18,608 nucleotides of DNA, from contig CAYUYV010000098.1 of NCBI GenBank assembly GCA_964449455.1, forward strand, positions 1 through 18,608. Reading direction: 5' to 3'. Origin of the DNA: CAYUYV01 sp964449455 (lineage in GTDB: Bacteria; Pseudomonadota; Alphaproteobacteria; JAJFIK01). Below the pieces are notes generated by a model. That model was given only the letters and a program-made list of their open reading frames with translations. It was not told the DNA's origin and searched no databases. Each line of letters opens with the position of its first letter. The first letter of the stretch is position 1. The translations under genes were made by a program, and so were the position numbers. Positions 7,266-14,245 of this stretch are shown piece by piece.

Positions 7266-8189
7266 ATGGGCGCCATCATCCTGCGGCGGTTGCTGTTCGC
7301 GATACCGACCCTGTTCATTATCATTACGCTGGCGTTCTTCATGATGCGGCTGGCGCCCGGCGGGCCATTCGACCAGGAGCGCCAGCTCGCGCCCGAGATC
7401 GAGGCCAATGTCAAAGCGGCCTATGATCTGGACAAACCGGTGCCCGTCCAGTTCTGGATCTATCTGACCCGGCTTTCAAAGGGGGATTTCGGGCCGTCCT
7501 TCACCAATCACAATTTCTCGGTTGGCGAGCTGATCTTGCGCGGGGCGCCCGTGAGTGCCCGTCTGGGCCTCACGGCTCTGGTGCTTGCTCTCGTGATTGG
7601 CATGGCCCTCGGCACGCTGGCGGCGATGCGGCAGAACTCGGCCCTTGATTATGCGGTGATGGGCACGGCCATGGTGGGGATCACGGTGCCCAATTATGTA
7701 ATGGGGCCGCTGCTGACCCTTATCTTCGGTGTGGGCTTGCGCATTCTGCCCACGAGCGGATGGGGTGGCGGAGCGCTCGACCACATGATCCTGCCCGTGA
7801 CGGCGCTGGCCCTGCCGCAGATTGCCATTATCGCCCGCCTGACCCGGGGCGGCATGATCGAAGTGTTGCGCTCCAATTTCGTGCGCACGGCGCGGGCCAA
7901 GGGGCTGCCGGAGCATCAGGTCATCCTGCACCATGCCTTCCGTGCCGGCATTCTGCCTTTGGTGGCCTATCTGGGACCGGCGGCGGCGGCCTTGGTCACG
8001 GGCTCGCTTGTGATTGAACAGATTTTTCAGCTTCCGGGCATCGGCCGCTATTTCGTCGTCGGTGCCATTCAGCGCGACTACACATTGGTCATGGGAGTGG
8101 TGATTTTTTACGCCTCCCTCATCATTGTACTGAACATGATTGCGGATCTCGTGCTGGCCGCGCTTGACCCCAAAGTCCGTATTGAGTGA
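7266..8189 (+). CDS. oppB: ABC transporter permease, OppB/DppB type (peptide/nickel family)
   Basis: A 307-residue inner-membrane permease, the first of the two membrane subunits of a peptide-type ABC importer. It begins with the family pattern ILRRLLFAIPTLFIIITLAFFMMRLAPGGPF. The cytoplasmic EAA loop, which contacts the ATPase, is visible near residues 197-225 (VLRSNFVRTARAKGLPEHQV). The C-terminal half has the usual GSLVIEQIFQLPGIGRYFV. About six helices are predicted and the length is standard. ATG 7266 is chosen because AGGAAGGAAAG lies just upstream and the family's first residues follow; the frame runs open from 7164 but without homology. oppC begins 10 bases after its stop. The transported substrate (oligopeptide, dipeptide, nickel or other) cannot be told from the permease, so the symbol is only a family label. 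Confidence 0.93.
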   Translation: MGAIILRRLLFAIPTLFIIITLAFFMMRLAPGGPFDQERQLAPEIEANVKAAYDLDKPVPVQFWIYLTRLSKGDFGPSFTNHNFSVGELILRGAPVSARLGLTALVLALVIGMALGTLAAMRQNSALDYAVMGTAMVGITVPNYVMGPLLTLIFGVGLRILPTSGWGGGALDHMILPVTALALPQIAIIARLTRGGMIEVLRSNFVRTARAKGLPEHQVILHHAFRAGILPLVAYLGPAAAALVTGSLVIEQIFQLPGIGRYFVVGAIQRDYTLVMGVVIFYASLIIVLNMIADLVLAALDPKVRIE

Positions 8190-8199
8190 GGAGGCCGCC

Positions 8200-9108
8200 A
8201 TGGACACGACATCCCATGCCGCCGCAGCGGACGACGCCGTCGTTCAGGGCCCTGTGGAGGGGCGCAGCCTCTGGGACGACGCTCTGGCCCGTCTGAGGCG
8301 CAACCGCGCTGCCATGGTCAGCCTTGGCATTCTTGGCGTCATCACGCTGCTCGCCATATTCGGACCGGCCCTGAGCCCTTACACCCTGGCGGATCCGGAC
8401 TGGAGCGCGATCAACAAGGCGCCGTCCCTGGCTGACGGCCATATTTTCGGGACCGATGGGACGGGTCGGGACATTTTCGTGCGCACCCTCTGGGGCGCCC
8501 GGGTGTCCCTGTCCATCGGCCTTGTCGCAACGGCGGTGAGCCTTGTGATCGGCGTCCTTTATGGGGCGACAGCCGGGTATCTGGGCGGCCGGGTTGACAG
8601 TGTCATGATGCGCTTTGTCGACATTCTCTACTCGCTGCCCTTCATCTTTTTCGTCATCATTCTGCTGACGGTTTTTGGGCGGCATTTCATCCTTTTGTTC
8701 GTGGCGATCGGTGCCATCGAATGGCTGACCATGGCCCGCATCGTGCGCGGACAAACGCTTTCCATTCGGCAGAAGGAGTTCATTGAGGCGGCGCGGGCGA
8801 CGGGCGTTGACACGGTGACCATCCTGCGCCGGCACATCATTCCCAATGTCATTGGTGTGGTGATGATCTACGCCACCTTGACCGTGCCCACGGTGATCCT
8901 GGTGGAGAGCTTTTTGAGCTTTCTGGGTCTTGGCGTCCAGGAGCCCATGACAAGCTGGGGCCGGCTGATTTCGGAAGGCGCCCCCCAGATGGACACGGCC
9001 TGGTGGACACTCGTTTTTCCCGCTGGGTTCATGGCCGTGACGCTGTTCTGCTTCAACTATATCGGTGATGGTCTGCGCGACGCGTTCGATCCCAAGGACC
9101 GCGGTTGA
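8200..9108 (+). CDS. oppC: ABC transporter permease, OppC/DppC type
   Basis: A 302-residue second membrane subunit of the peptide-type importer. It has the OppC N-terminal domain (residues about 20-75, LWDDALARLRRNRAAMVSLG, then GPALSPYTLADPD), the motif GTDGTGRDIFVRTLWGARVSL and the EAA loop FIEAARATGVDTVTILRRHI. The end reads NYIGDGLRDAFDPKDRG, the usual finish of the family. ATG 8200 has AGGAGG 6 bases upstream, and the gap to the oppB stop is only 10 bases, so the two are translated from one message. No genes for a periplasmic binding protein (OppA) or the ATPases (OppD, OppF) follow; upstream is a divergent symporter gene. The partner subunits must be encoded elsewhere. Confidence 0.93.
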   Translation: MDTTSHAAAADDAVVQGPVEGRSLWDDALARLRRNRAAMVSLGILGVITLLAIFGPALSPYTLADPDWSAINKAPSLADGHIFGTDGTGRDIFVRTLWGARVSLSIGLVATAVSLVIGVLYGATAGYLGGRVDSVMMRFVDILYSLPFIFFVIILLTVFGRHFILLFVAIGAIEWLTMARIVRGQTLSIRQKEFIEAARATGVDTVTILRRHIIPNVIGVVMIYATLTVPTVILVESFLSFLGLGVQEPMTSWGRLISEGAPQMDTAWWTLVFPAGFMAVTLFCFNYIGDGLRDAFDPKDRG

Positions 9109-9148
9109 CCCGCGGACCGAGCGCAGCGGCAAGAGGGGAGGGACGGGC

Positions 9149-9316
9149 GTGTTCGATGACGGTGTTGTGGTGCTGGGGCTGGCCACGGCGATCTGGGCCA
9201 TCCTGATGATCGCCAATCGGCGCCTTGGGCCAAGCCAGACCTTGCGGAAGGTGCTTTATGGTGCCGGGGTCCTGATTTTCGGCTATGCCGTGGCCCGGCT
9301 TGCCGGCTGGGTGTGA
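9149..9316 (+). CDS. Small two-helix membrane protein, third gene of the opp unit
   Basis: A 55-residue hypothetical protein starting at GTG 9149, with GGGGAGGG about 6 bases upstream. Two hydrophobic segments (about residues 5-22 and 36-52) flank a short basic loop, NRRLGPSQTLRK, as expected for a helical hairpin with the loop in the cytoplasm. It begins 40 bases after oppC on the same strand, so it is probably on the same transcript. I do not recognise a family. The well-placed ribosome site, compact open frame and clear two-helix pattern argue that it is real. It could be an accessory subunit of the permease or an unrelated small membrane protein. Confidence 0.55.
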   Translation: MFDDGVVVLGLATAIWAILMIANRRLGPSQTLRKVLYGAGVLIFGYAVARLAGWV

Positions 9317-9420
9317 TCGTGGCGGTCGGTTCGGGTTTTTCCGTCTCCCCAGAGACAGAGGCAGAAGCCAGGCGACGATGCAGTGCACCGCACGACCAGC
9401 GCATTCGGTTCGTGGGGCCC

Positions 9421-9449
9421 GGATTGCTGCACCCGCGCTCGCAATGACG
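9421..9449. repeat. REP-like interspersed palindrome (partial)
   Basis: On the minus strand this reads as a CATTGCGAGCGC...GCAATCC type element: ATTGC (9423-9427) pairs with GCAAT (9441-9445) around a GC-rich centre. Sequences of this style recur between genes in many proteobacterial genomes. Only one copy is in this window, so its repetitive nature is inferred. It lies between the converging small membrane-protein and VOC genes. Confidence 0.4.
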
Positions 9450-9577
9450 CGAATTGGCCTTTCGTGCGCGTGTTTCGATGTCCTGCCCCGGCTCAACGCA
9501 GCGCGGAACAGCTTGTGAAGCCACACGGGATCGCCAAAAATTTCATCTTTACACGGGAAAAACCAGCGCGGAGTGTC

Positions 9578-9922
9578 TCAACCGCTTTCCGGTTCATGGA
9601 GACCGAACCGCATTCCTTGGGGATCCTTGCAGTTCGAGAACCGTCCAAAGCCTTCCGCCGTCGCGATGTCCTCAGCTTCGCCGCCCAGGCGCCGGACCTT
9701 ATCCATCGCCGCTTCAAGGTCCGAAACCTGAAAATAGGGAACCGCACCCCAGGCCGCGTCTCCTCCGTGCAGACCGATCCGGCCGCCTGGTGTTTCGAAC
9801 CATCCGTTGCCGTCCGCCATCTGGTGGAACTGCCAGGAAAACATTTCGGTGAAGAACGCGGCCGACTTCTCAGGCTCGCCGCTGCCCATTTCAACGAACG
9901 ATACCGACCCTTTTAATGACAT
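9578..9922 (-). CDS. VOC-family protein (glyoxalase/bleomycin resistance/dioxygenase fold)
   Basis: A 114-residue single-domain protein of the vicinal oxygen chelate superfamily. It starts VSFVEMGSGEPEKSAAFFTEMF, the first beta-alpha module with the phase typical of these proteins. A central GWFETPGGRIGLHGG follows, and the second module reads YFQVSDLEAAMDKVRRLGGE, ending in FSNCKDPQGMRFGLHEP. The Asp-Pro-x-Gly-x-x-F-x-L tail is the classic VOC ending. Glu11 could be a metal ligand, and Glu112 near the end lies near where the second-module Glu is usually found, but the metal set is not certain. The chemistry is unknown; glyoxalase activity should not be assumed. It stands alone, 146 bases downstream of the lipoprotein gene on the same strand. 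Confidence 0.85.
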   Translation of the reverse strand: MSLKGSVSFVEMGSGEPEKSAAFFTEMFSWQFHQMADGNGWFETPGGRIGLHGGDAAWGAVPYFQVSDLEAAMDKVRRLGGEAEDIATAEGFGRFSNCKDPQGMRFGLHEPESG

Positions 9923-10068
9923 GCCATGCTCCCTGGTGCGTGTGAGGCTCGCCCGGCGGAGCCCGACGAGATCTCGGTTTTTATCTCCCTACAGATCATC
10001 CGGCAGGGTGCTGAGCCAACGCTGTTTGTGCTGTAGGCAGATGGACTCTTCTTAAAGCGGTGGTCAGT

Positions 10069-10632
10069 TTACGTTCCCTGATAGGGTAATGAGGATTTGT
10101 GGACGACCATGCGCAGGTCGCCGCCAGCATCCTTGACGTAGCCGATGGTGTATTCCACCTTGACCTCATCGCCCTCCAGCGGGGTGAAAAAGTAGTTCCC
10201 CATGGCAATCGCCATGGTGCAGCTATTGTTTGCGATCCCGGCATTGGCCCAGCGCACTTTCGTCCAGGGCGTTAAGGCAAAGCCCTTGTCCTCTTCATAC
10301 GACGGATTACCGCCGACAAAATAGGACAGCGCACCGTCGAAGGAGGCCCGGAACTGCTCGTCGGCGGCCAGGGTCGGTTTGAAAAGCACCAGGCCCAGAT
10401 CATAGGCGTAGAATTTGTTGATGTGTTCGGAGGCCGCGGCGACGTAATCCTGTCCGTCCGAATAGGCCTTGCCGATCGCCACAATCCCGTCGCCCCAGGC
10501 CTGTTGAGCGGCGACAACCTCCTGTTCCGTAATGCATTCGTCGCTATACTGTGAAAAATTCGAACGCTTGCCCGGCTCCATCGCACAAGCGCCGAGGCCT
10601 GCCAAGGCCATAATGATGACGAGGGTTTTCAT
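10069..10632 (-). CDS. Putative lipoprotein of unknown function, SnoaL-like family suspected
   Basis: A 187-residue precursor with a lipoprotein signal: Met-Lys-Thr, a hydrophobic stretch, then the lipobox L-G-A-C with Cys16 as the lipidation site. Residue 17 is Ala, so outer-membrane sorting is more likely than inner-membrane retention. The mature part has EVVAAQQAWGDGIVAIGKAY, a central FKPTLAADEQFRASFDGALSYF, and a C-terminal AMGNYFFTPLEGDEVKVEYT. From memory, close relatives are found in marine proteobacteria and are sometimes labelled phosphoribosyl-AMP cyclohydrolase; I see none of that enzyme's motifs and think the label is wrong. The pattern of one long helix then strands fits the SnoaL/NTF2-like fold, which is inference. 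GGAGG precedes ATG 10632 by 5 bases. Confidence 0.8.
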   Translation of the reverse strand: MKTLVIIMALAGLGACAMEPGKRSNFSQYSDECITEQEVVAAQQAWGDGIVAIGKAYSDGQDYVAAASEHINKFYAYDLGLVLFKPTLAADEQFRASFDGALSYFVGGNPSYEEDKGFALTPWTKVRWANAGIANNSCTMAIAMGNYFFTPLEGDEVKVEYTIGYVKDAGGDLRMVVHKSSLPYQGT

Positions 10633-10910
10633 TTGTCCTCCGACTAAAACACTGACTTACACAGACCGGTTAGCACAGCGTCGAACGGAAAAAAATACAC
10701 AAGCCTGAGGCGGACATTCGCACGGATGTCGTTGCCGTAACGCGGCGAAGCGTGAGCGATGAAGGGTCAGGAAAATCAGGGTTCCAGCGCCGCCGCCCCA
10801 GTTTGTTCGCGCACGGCCCAAGGTGCCAGGAGAGCGCCGTGATCATGCTGCGGTCCGGACCGCCCGCTCACCACTCGGCCTCCCTGGGCCGTCAGGCTGT
10901 CCGACCCATG

Positions 10911-12149
10911 TCAGTCTTCCGCCGCGGCCAAATCGTTCATCTGTACCGTGAGATATCGAGTGACGGCCCCGTCAGTCGTCAAAGCGGCGGCCCGTTCCAA
11001 GGCAACGCGTGCCGCCTGCCCTTGGCCGCGGCGGCGTTCGAGTTCCGCCAGCGCGACCCAGAAGGGTTGATAGGTCTTGACTCGTTTTTCCGGCAGCCCG
11101 TCAAGCATCGCCAGTCCGGTCTGCACATCCCGGTGGGTGCCATAGGCGACGGCTCGGGCGACCTGGGCGCCGATGGTGGGATGGTCCTTGACGAGATGAT
11201 CGTAAAGCTGCAACAGCGGCTCAACCAGCAGCGTACCCGTGACGGCCGCCTGGGCATGGAGCGAGTGGATTGCCGCCTCGGTCTGGAACCGTCCGCTCCG
11301 CCCCTGGGCCGCGGCAGCTCGCAGACTGTTTTCCGCCTCGATGACCATATCCTTGTTCCAAAGGGCACGGGGCTGCTGGTTCAGGGGAACAAAGTCGCCC
11401 TTCGCGCTCCGATGGGCCCCGGCGCGGGCTTCCCGATGCAGGATAAGCGCGAGCAGGCCTTTCGCTTCCGGGTCCTGGGGCAGAAGACGAGCGGCCAAGC
11501 GGGCCAGGAACAAGGCCTCATCCGCCAGTGATGCACTGGCGCCGGACAATTCGCTCGCGACATCGGATCCGACCGTATAGGCGGCATAGATGGCCGACAG
11601 CACGTCACGCGCCCGGTCTGGCCATTTATTCTCATCGGGCTCCGCGAAACGAATCCCTGAAAGGCGAATCTTGGATTTCGCCCGCACCAGGCGCTGGGCC
11701 ATGGTGGCTGCCGGCGTCAGGAATGCGCCGGCAATGCGTGCTGCATCGAGGCCCAGAACGGTCTGAAGCATCAGTGGTGTGCGGATCGCTTCGTCGATGG
11801 ATGGGTGGGCACAGACGAACAGAAGGGCGAGGCGCTCATCGGGAATGCCTGCCGGGCCGCGGGATGCCAGCTCTTGCGCCATGGCCATGATGTCTGGTTC
11901 GGCCGCCGTCACCACCTTGGCATGGCGTTCCCGTTTGCCGTGGGCGCGCCGGGCGGCCGTGATCAGCCAGGCTTCCGGCGAGTCCGGCACGCCGGACTCA
12001 GGCCAGGTGCGCAACGCGGCGGCGAAGGCCTCGGACAGGGCGTCTTCGGCGGCTGCAATATCGCCTGTGCGCCGGGCCAGAATGGCGATGAGACGCCCAT
12101 AGGCCGATCGCGCAACAAATTCGGCGGCGCTGTGGGCGTCTTCGCTCAT
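10911..12149 (-). CDS. ECF-type RNA polymerase sigma factor with long C-terminal domain (ECF42-like)
   Basis: A 412-residue sigma factor. Residues about 10-75 form sigma region 2 (FVARSAYGRLIAILARRTGD, then AEDALSEAFAAALRTWP, then AWLITAARRAHGKRER). Region 4 lies near 125-165 (LMLQTVLGLDAARIAGAFLT and MAQRLVRAKSKIR). The remaining 240 residues are an alpha-helical, TPR-like extension characteristic of the group whose genes sit beside DGPF/YCII proteins. There is no anti-sigma gene; in this group the C-terminal extension is reported to be needed for activity. ATG 12149 is chosen because sigma region 2 starts just after it; the frame runs open to 12281 but overlaps the end of the YCII gene. The YCII gene ends 17 bases upstream, forming a two-gene operon. 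Confidence 0.9.
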   Translation of the reverse strand: MSEDAHSAAEFVARSAYGRLIAILARRTGDIAAAEDALSEAFAAALRTWPESGVPDSPEAWLITAARRAHGKRERHAKVVTAAEPDIMAMAQELASRGPAGIPDERLALLFVCAHPSIDEAIRTPLMLQTVLGLDAARIAGAFLTPAATMAQRLVRAKSKIRLSGIRFAEPDENKWPDRARDVLSAIYAAYTVGSDVASELSGASASLADEALFLARLAARLLPQDPEAKGLLALILHREARAGAHRSAKGDFVPLNQQPRALWNKDMVIEAENSLRAAAAQGRSGRFQTEAAIHSLHAQAAVTGTLLVEPLLQLYDHLVKDHPTIGAQVARAVAYGTHRDVQTGLAMLDGLPEKRVKTYQPFWVALAELERRRGQGQAARVALERAAALTTDGAVTRYLTVQMNDLAAAED

Positions 12150-12166
12150 GGCTTGGGACCCGGTTG

Positions 12167-12565
12167 TCAGACCATGCCGGCGGAGGGCTTGGCCTCGCTC
12201 TTGTGGTCCTTGCCCGGCGGCGGCATGACCGGGCGGATCTCGACACTGCCATAATCGGCAGACGGTGATTTTGCTGCCCATTCAATGGCCGCATCAAGGT
12301 CCGCCACTTCGATCACGAAATAGCCGCCGAGCTGATCCTTGACATCCGCATAAGGACCATCCTGGACCTCCCGCTGCCCGCCGCGCATCCGCACCGTGGT
12401 CGCCGTGTGTGGCGGCAGGAGCCCGTCACCATTGACGACAATGCCAGCCTGGGAGATCGCGCTGACATAGGCCTGCCAGGCTCCCCAATAGGGCTCCGCC
12501 TGGGCAGGATCATTGCGCTTGGCGAATTCTTCGGCAGGTTCGGCGAATAAGAGCATGAATTGCAT
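12167..12565 (-). CDS. YCII-related (DGPF domain) protein
   Basis: A 132-residue small protein with the DGPF/YCII fold, of unknown biochemical role. It begins MQFMLLFAEPAEEFAKRNDP and has the signature VQDGPYADVKDQLGGYFVIE near residues 67-86, with Tyr replacing Phe in DGPF, and then the closing YGSVEIRPVMPP. The last 18 residues are a charged tail, slightly longer than usual. ATG 12565 has GAGG 8 bases upstream and is where the family begins; the open frame upstream to 12694 shows no homology. It is the first gene of an operon with the sigma factor, the standard arrangement for this pair, where the YCII protein is normally part of the regulon. Its ligand and partner are unknown. Confidence 0.92.
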   Translation of the reverse strand: MQFMLLFAEPAEEFAKRNDPAQAEPYWGAWQAYVSAISQAGIVVNGDGLLPPHTATTVRMRGGQREVQDGPYADVKDQLGGYFVIEVADLDAAIEWAAKSPSADYGSVEIRPVMPPPGKDHKSEAKPSAGMV

Positions 12566-13069
12566 CGTATCGTCCTCTGATTGGCTGTCCGTCTGCTGGT
12601 CACTCGACCCGCGGCGACACCATCGTCGCCTGACCTGAAGAGCCCTGACGGGTCCGCAAATCGACAACGGAACCAAAAAAAGTGTCCTGGCCATGGTTCA
12701 CCGCCGATCTGGTGGCTGGAAAACCTGGGCCTGGCGTTACTGGTGCGATGGAGATCGTGCGCGTGGTTTGAGGGCGGTGAAGACCTGCATGGCAAGCAAT
12801 TGCAGGGTGACGCTCATGATTGCCGGGCGTCAGGAGACAGGCCAAGACACAGCCACCGATGGCCGCCGCCGCAGAGTTCGCAAACAGAGCAGAGTTCGCA
12901 AACAGATGGGTGCGTGCGAAACGATCGGCGACGCCGGGGTCCTTTTCGTCGAGGCCCAACTGTCTCTTTCGGGGCCTCGACCAGTCTGTGCGGCAGGCCG
13001 ATGGAAATGACCTCAATCTGAAGCAGAAAGATCACGCTGAAGATCAGCTGATAATCCATGGCCCATCCT
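12566..13069. other. Intergenic stretch upstream of the YCII/sigma operon
   Basis: About 500 bases without a gene I can support. It must hold the promoter of the YCII-sigma operon. It contains an 18-bp tandem duplication. A minus-strand frame of 81 codons begins at ATG 13059 (MDYQLIFSVIFLLQIEV...) behind GGGAGG at 7-base spacing. Its first 20 residues are hydrophobic, but the rest is Arg- and Cys-rich, partly repeat-encoded and unlike a normal protein. Confidence 0.5.
12871..12906. repeat. 18-bp perfect tandem duplication
   Basis: The unit gcagagttcgcaaacaga occurs twice head to tail without mismatch (12871-12888, 12889-12906) in the intergenic region upstream of the YCII gene. Confidence 0.9.
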
Positions 13070-13214
13070 CCCATTTGGGCCCATCCTNNNNNNNNNNNNN
13101 NNNNNNNNNNNNNNNNNNNNNNNNNNNNNNNNNNNNNNNNNNNNNNNNNNNNNNNNNNNNNNNNNNNNNNNNNNNNNNNNNNNNNNNCCATTTGGGCCCA
13201 TCCTGCCATTTGGG
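13060..13214. repeat. 18-bp tandem repeat array interrupted by an assembly gap
   Basis: Unit (c/g)ccatttgggcccatcct. A partial copy (13060-13069) and a full copy (13070-13087) lie left of the gap; at least one 17-base copy (13188-13204) and a partial copy (13205-13214) lie right of it. The true number of units is hidden by the 100 N. On the minus strand the left edge reads GGGAGG, 7 bases, then ATG 13059. Confidence 0.9.
13088..13187. other. Assembly gap, 100 N
   Basis: Exactly 100 N, a common placeholder for a gap of unknown size. The same 18-bp repeat flanks it on both sides, so the gap most likely reflects a tandem array that could not be assembled. Confidence 0.95.
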
Positions 13215-13231
13215 TCGGTGCTGTGCCGCCT

Positions 13232-13729
13232 TTACGATGGAGCCTTCTGCGCCCAGATTGCCAGCACGAAGAGGACGCTGGCGAGGGTGCAGGACACCGT
13301 GCGCACATGGTTCCATCTGGTCCAGACGCGCAAATAGAGTTCCCAGACCTGCGCACCGGCGGCCGATGATGGATCAACCGCGGCGAGCCTGTTGTTGAGG
13401 GGCACATTGAACACCACCGTGCACACAAACATGCCCACCACATAGGCTGCACCCGCAATAAGCATCCACTGTGCGCCGGGCCGATCGGGCATGGTCAGGC
13501 CCAAGACGACGGCCGCGGCGGACAGGAGCGTGGTGATGAAAAAGAGCGGCAGGAAAATCGACCGAACGATCACCTCATTGATGGATTGCATGGCGGCGAT
13601 CCCGGCCGGCGGCTCGATCCGCGCCAGGGAGGTCATGACAAAGGTCGAGAATGTGAAATAGACCCCAGCCATGACGCCGCAGCCAATGGCACCGACCCAC
13701 AATATGATCCATACGACGCTGTTCAACAT
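13232..13729 (-). CDS. DUF1772 (anthrone oxygenase-like) membrane protein
   Basis: A 165-residue integral membrane protein with four predicted helices. The family pattern is clear: GVYFTFSTFVMTSLARI, then AMQSINEVIVRSIFLP in the first half, VFNVPLNNRLAAVDP in the loop, and WTRWNHVRTVSCTLAS before the last helix. DUF1772 includes fungal anthrone oxygenases, but most bacterial members are uncharacterised, so no reaction is assigned. It begins 3 bases after the DUF4345 stop, with GGGGAG inside the end of that gene, showing tight co-translation. Downstream, 17 bases after its stop, the 18-bp tandem repeat begins. Confidence 0.87.
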   Translation of the reverse strand: MLNSVVWIILWVGAIGCGVMAGVYFTFSTFVMTSLARIEPPAGIAAMQSINEVIVRSIFLPLFFITTLLSAAAVVLGLTMPDRPGAQWMLIAGAAYVVGMFVCTVVFNVPLNNRLAAVDPSSAAGAQVWELYLRVWTRWNHVRTVSCTLASVLFVLAIWAQKAPS

Positions 13730-13732
13730 TCT

Positions 13733-14125
13733 TCATGCTCCCCTCTGCGATGCGCCCCACGCCCCGATGAGGCCGGCGACGCCCAAAACCACCTCCAGTC
13801 CAGCCGCTGTCACGAGCGAGTCCGCTGGCAATCCGTCGAGGCCGATGCTGACCAGCCGGCCAATCGCATATGTGCCGTAGATCAGGCCGGAAAGGGCCAG
13901 ACCCGAGACCATCAAGGTCCGGACGAATGCCGATACCAGGATAATCAGGCCACCCCCTATGAGCAGTGCACCCGGCGCCCTGATCTCCGATAGCAGGCTC
14001 GCATTGTCCGCCAGAACAACCCCATTCATGGCGTGCATGGCCTCTGGTGCCAGCAGCAGCGCCCCGCCGATCCCGACCAGGATCAATCCGGACACGACCA
14101 GCAGGCCTTTCAACACAGTGTTCAT
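13733..14125 (-). CDS. DUF4345 small integral membrane protein
   Basis: A 130-residue protein of four predicted membrane helices, almost entirely hydrophobic. The pattern LLLAPEAMHAMNGVVLAD followed by SLLSEIRAPGALLIGGGL and YAIGRLVSIGLDGLP matches the DUF4345 family, whose role is unknown. It lies between an AraC-type regulator gene (120 bases upstream) and the DUF1772 gene (3 bases downstream) on the same strand. The trio looks like one transcription unit in which the regulator controls two small membrane proteins. The gene starts at ATG 14125 with GGAGAAGG close upstream. Confidence 0.83.
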   Translation of the reverse strand: MNTVLKGLLVVSGLILVGIGGALLLAPEAMHAMNGVVLADNASLLSEIRAPGALLIGGGLIILVSAFVRTLMVSGLALSGLIYGTYAIGRLVSIGLDGLPADSLVTAAGLEVVLGVAGLIGAWGASQRGA

Positions 14126-14245
14126 CCTTCTCCTCCTGCACTATTCATCAGTACGGGGGCAAGGATAGGAGACCCCGGTCCGCAGCCTCTTGACCGTGGC
14201 TGCCATAGTCTTGATCCCATCGGTCAGGCGGGCGGGGGAGGGGGC

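Noticed and set aside
8122..9216. A 364-codon minus-strand frame over oppC
   Set aside because: No domain or start signal; the plus-strand permease has the EAA loop, a good ribosome site and a family-typical length.
9340..9360. GTCTC-CCCA-GAGAC hairpin after the small opp-linked gene as a terminator
   Set aside because: The T-run precedes the stem on the plus strand and there is none after it on either strand; a 5-bp stem is also short.
12661..12666. TGTCGA on the minus strand about 95 bases before the YCII gene, a possible -35 for an ECF42-type sigma factor
   Set aside because: I recall TGTCGA as part of the ECF42 promoter, but no matching -10 lies at normal spacing, and a single 6-mer is too weak.
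12814..13059. An 81-codon minus-strand frame starting MDYQLIFSVIFLLQ after the 18-bp repeat
   Set aside because: It has a good ribosome site and a hydrophobic start, but the rest is Arg/Cys-rich and partly made by an 18-bp duplication. I kept it only as a remark in the findings.
13060..13214. Repeats around the gaps as a possible CRISPR array
   Set aside because: The units are directly head to tail with no unique spacers and no cas genes nearby, so they are simple tandem repeats.
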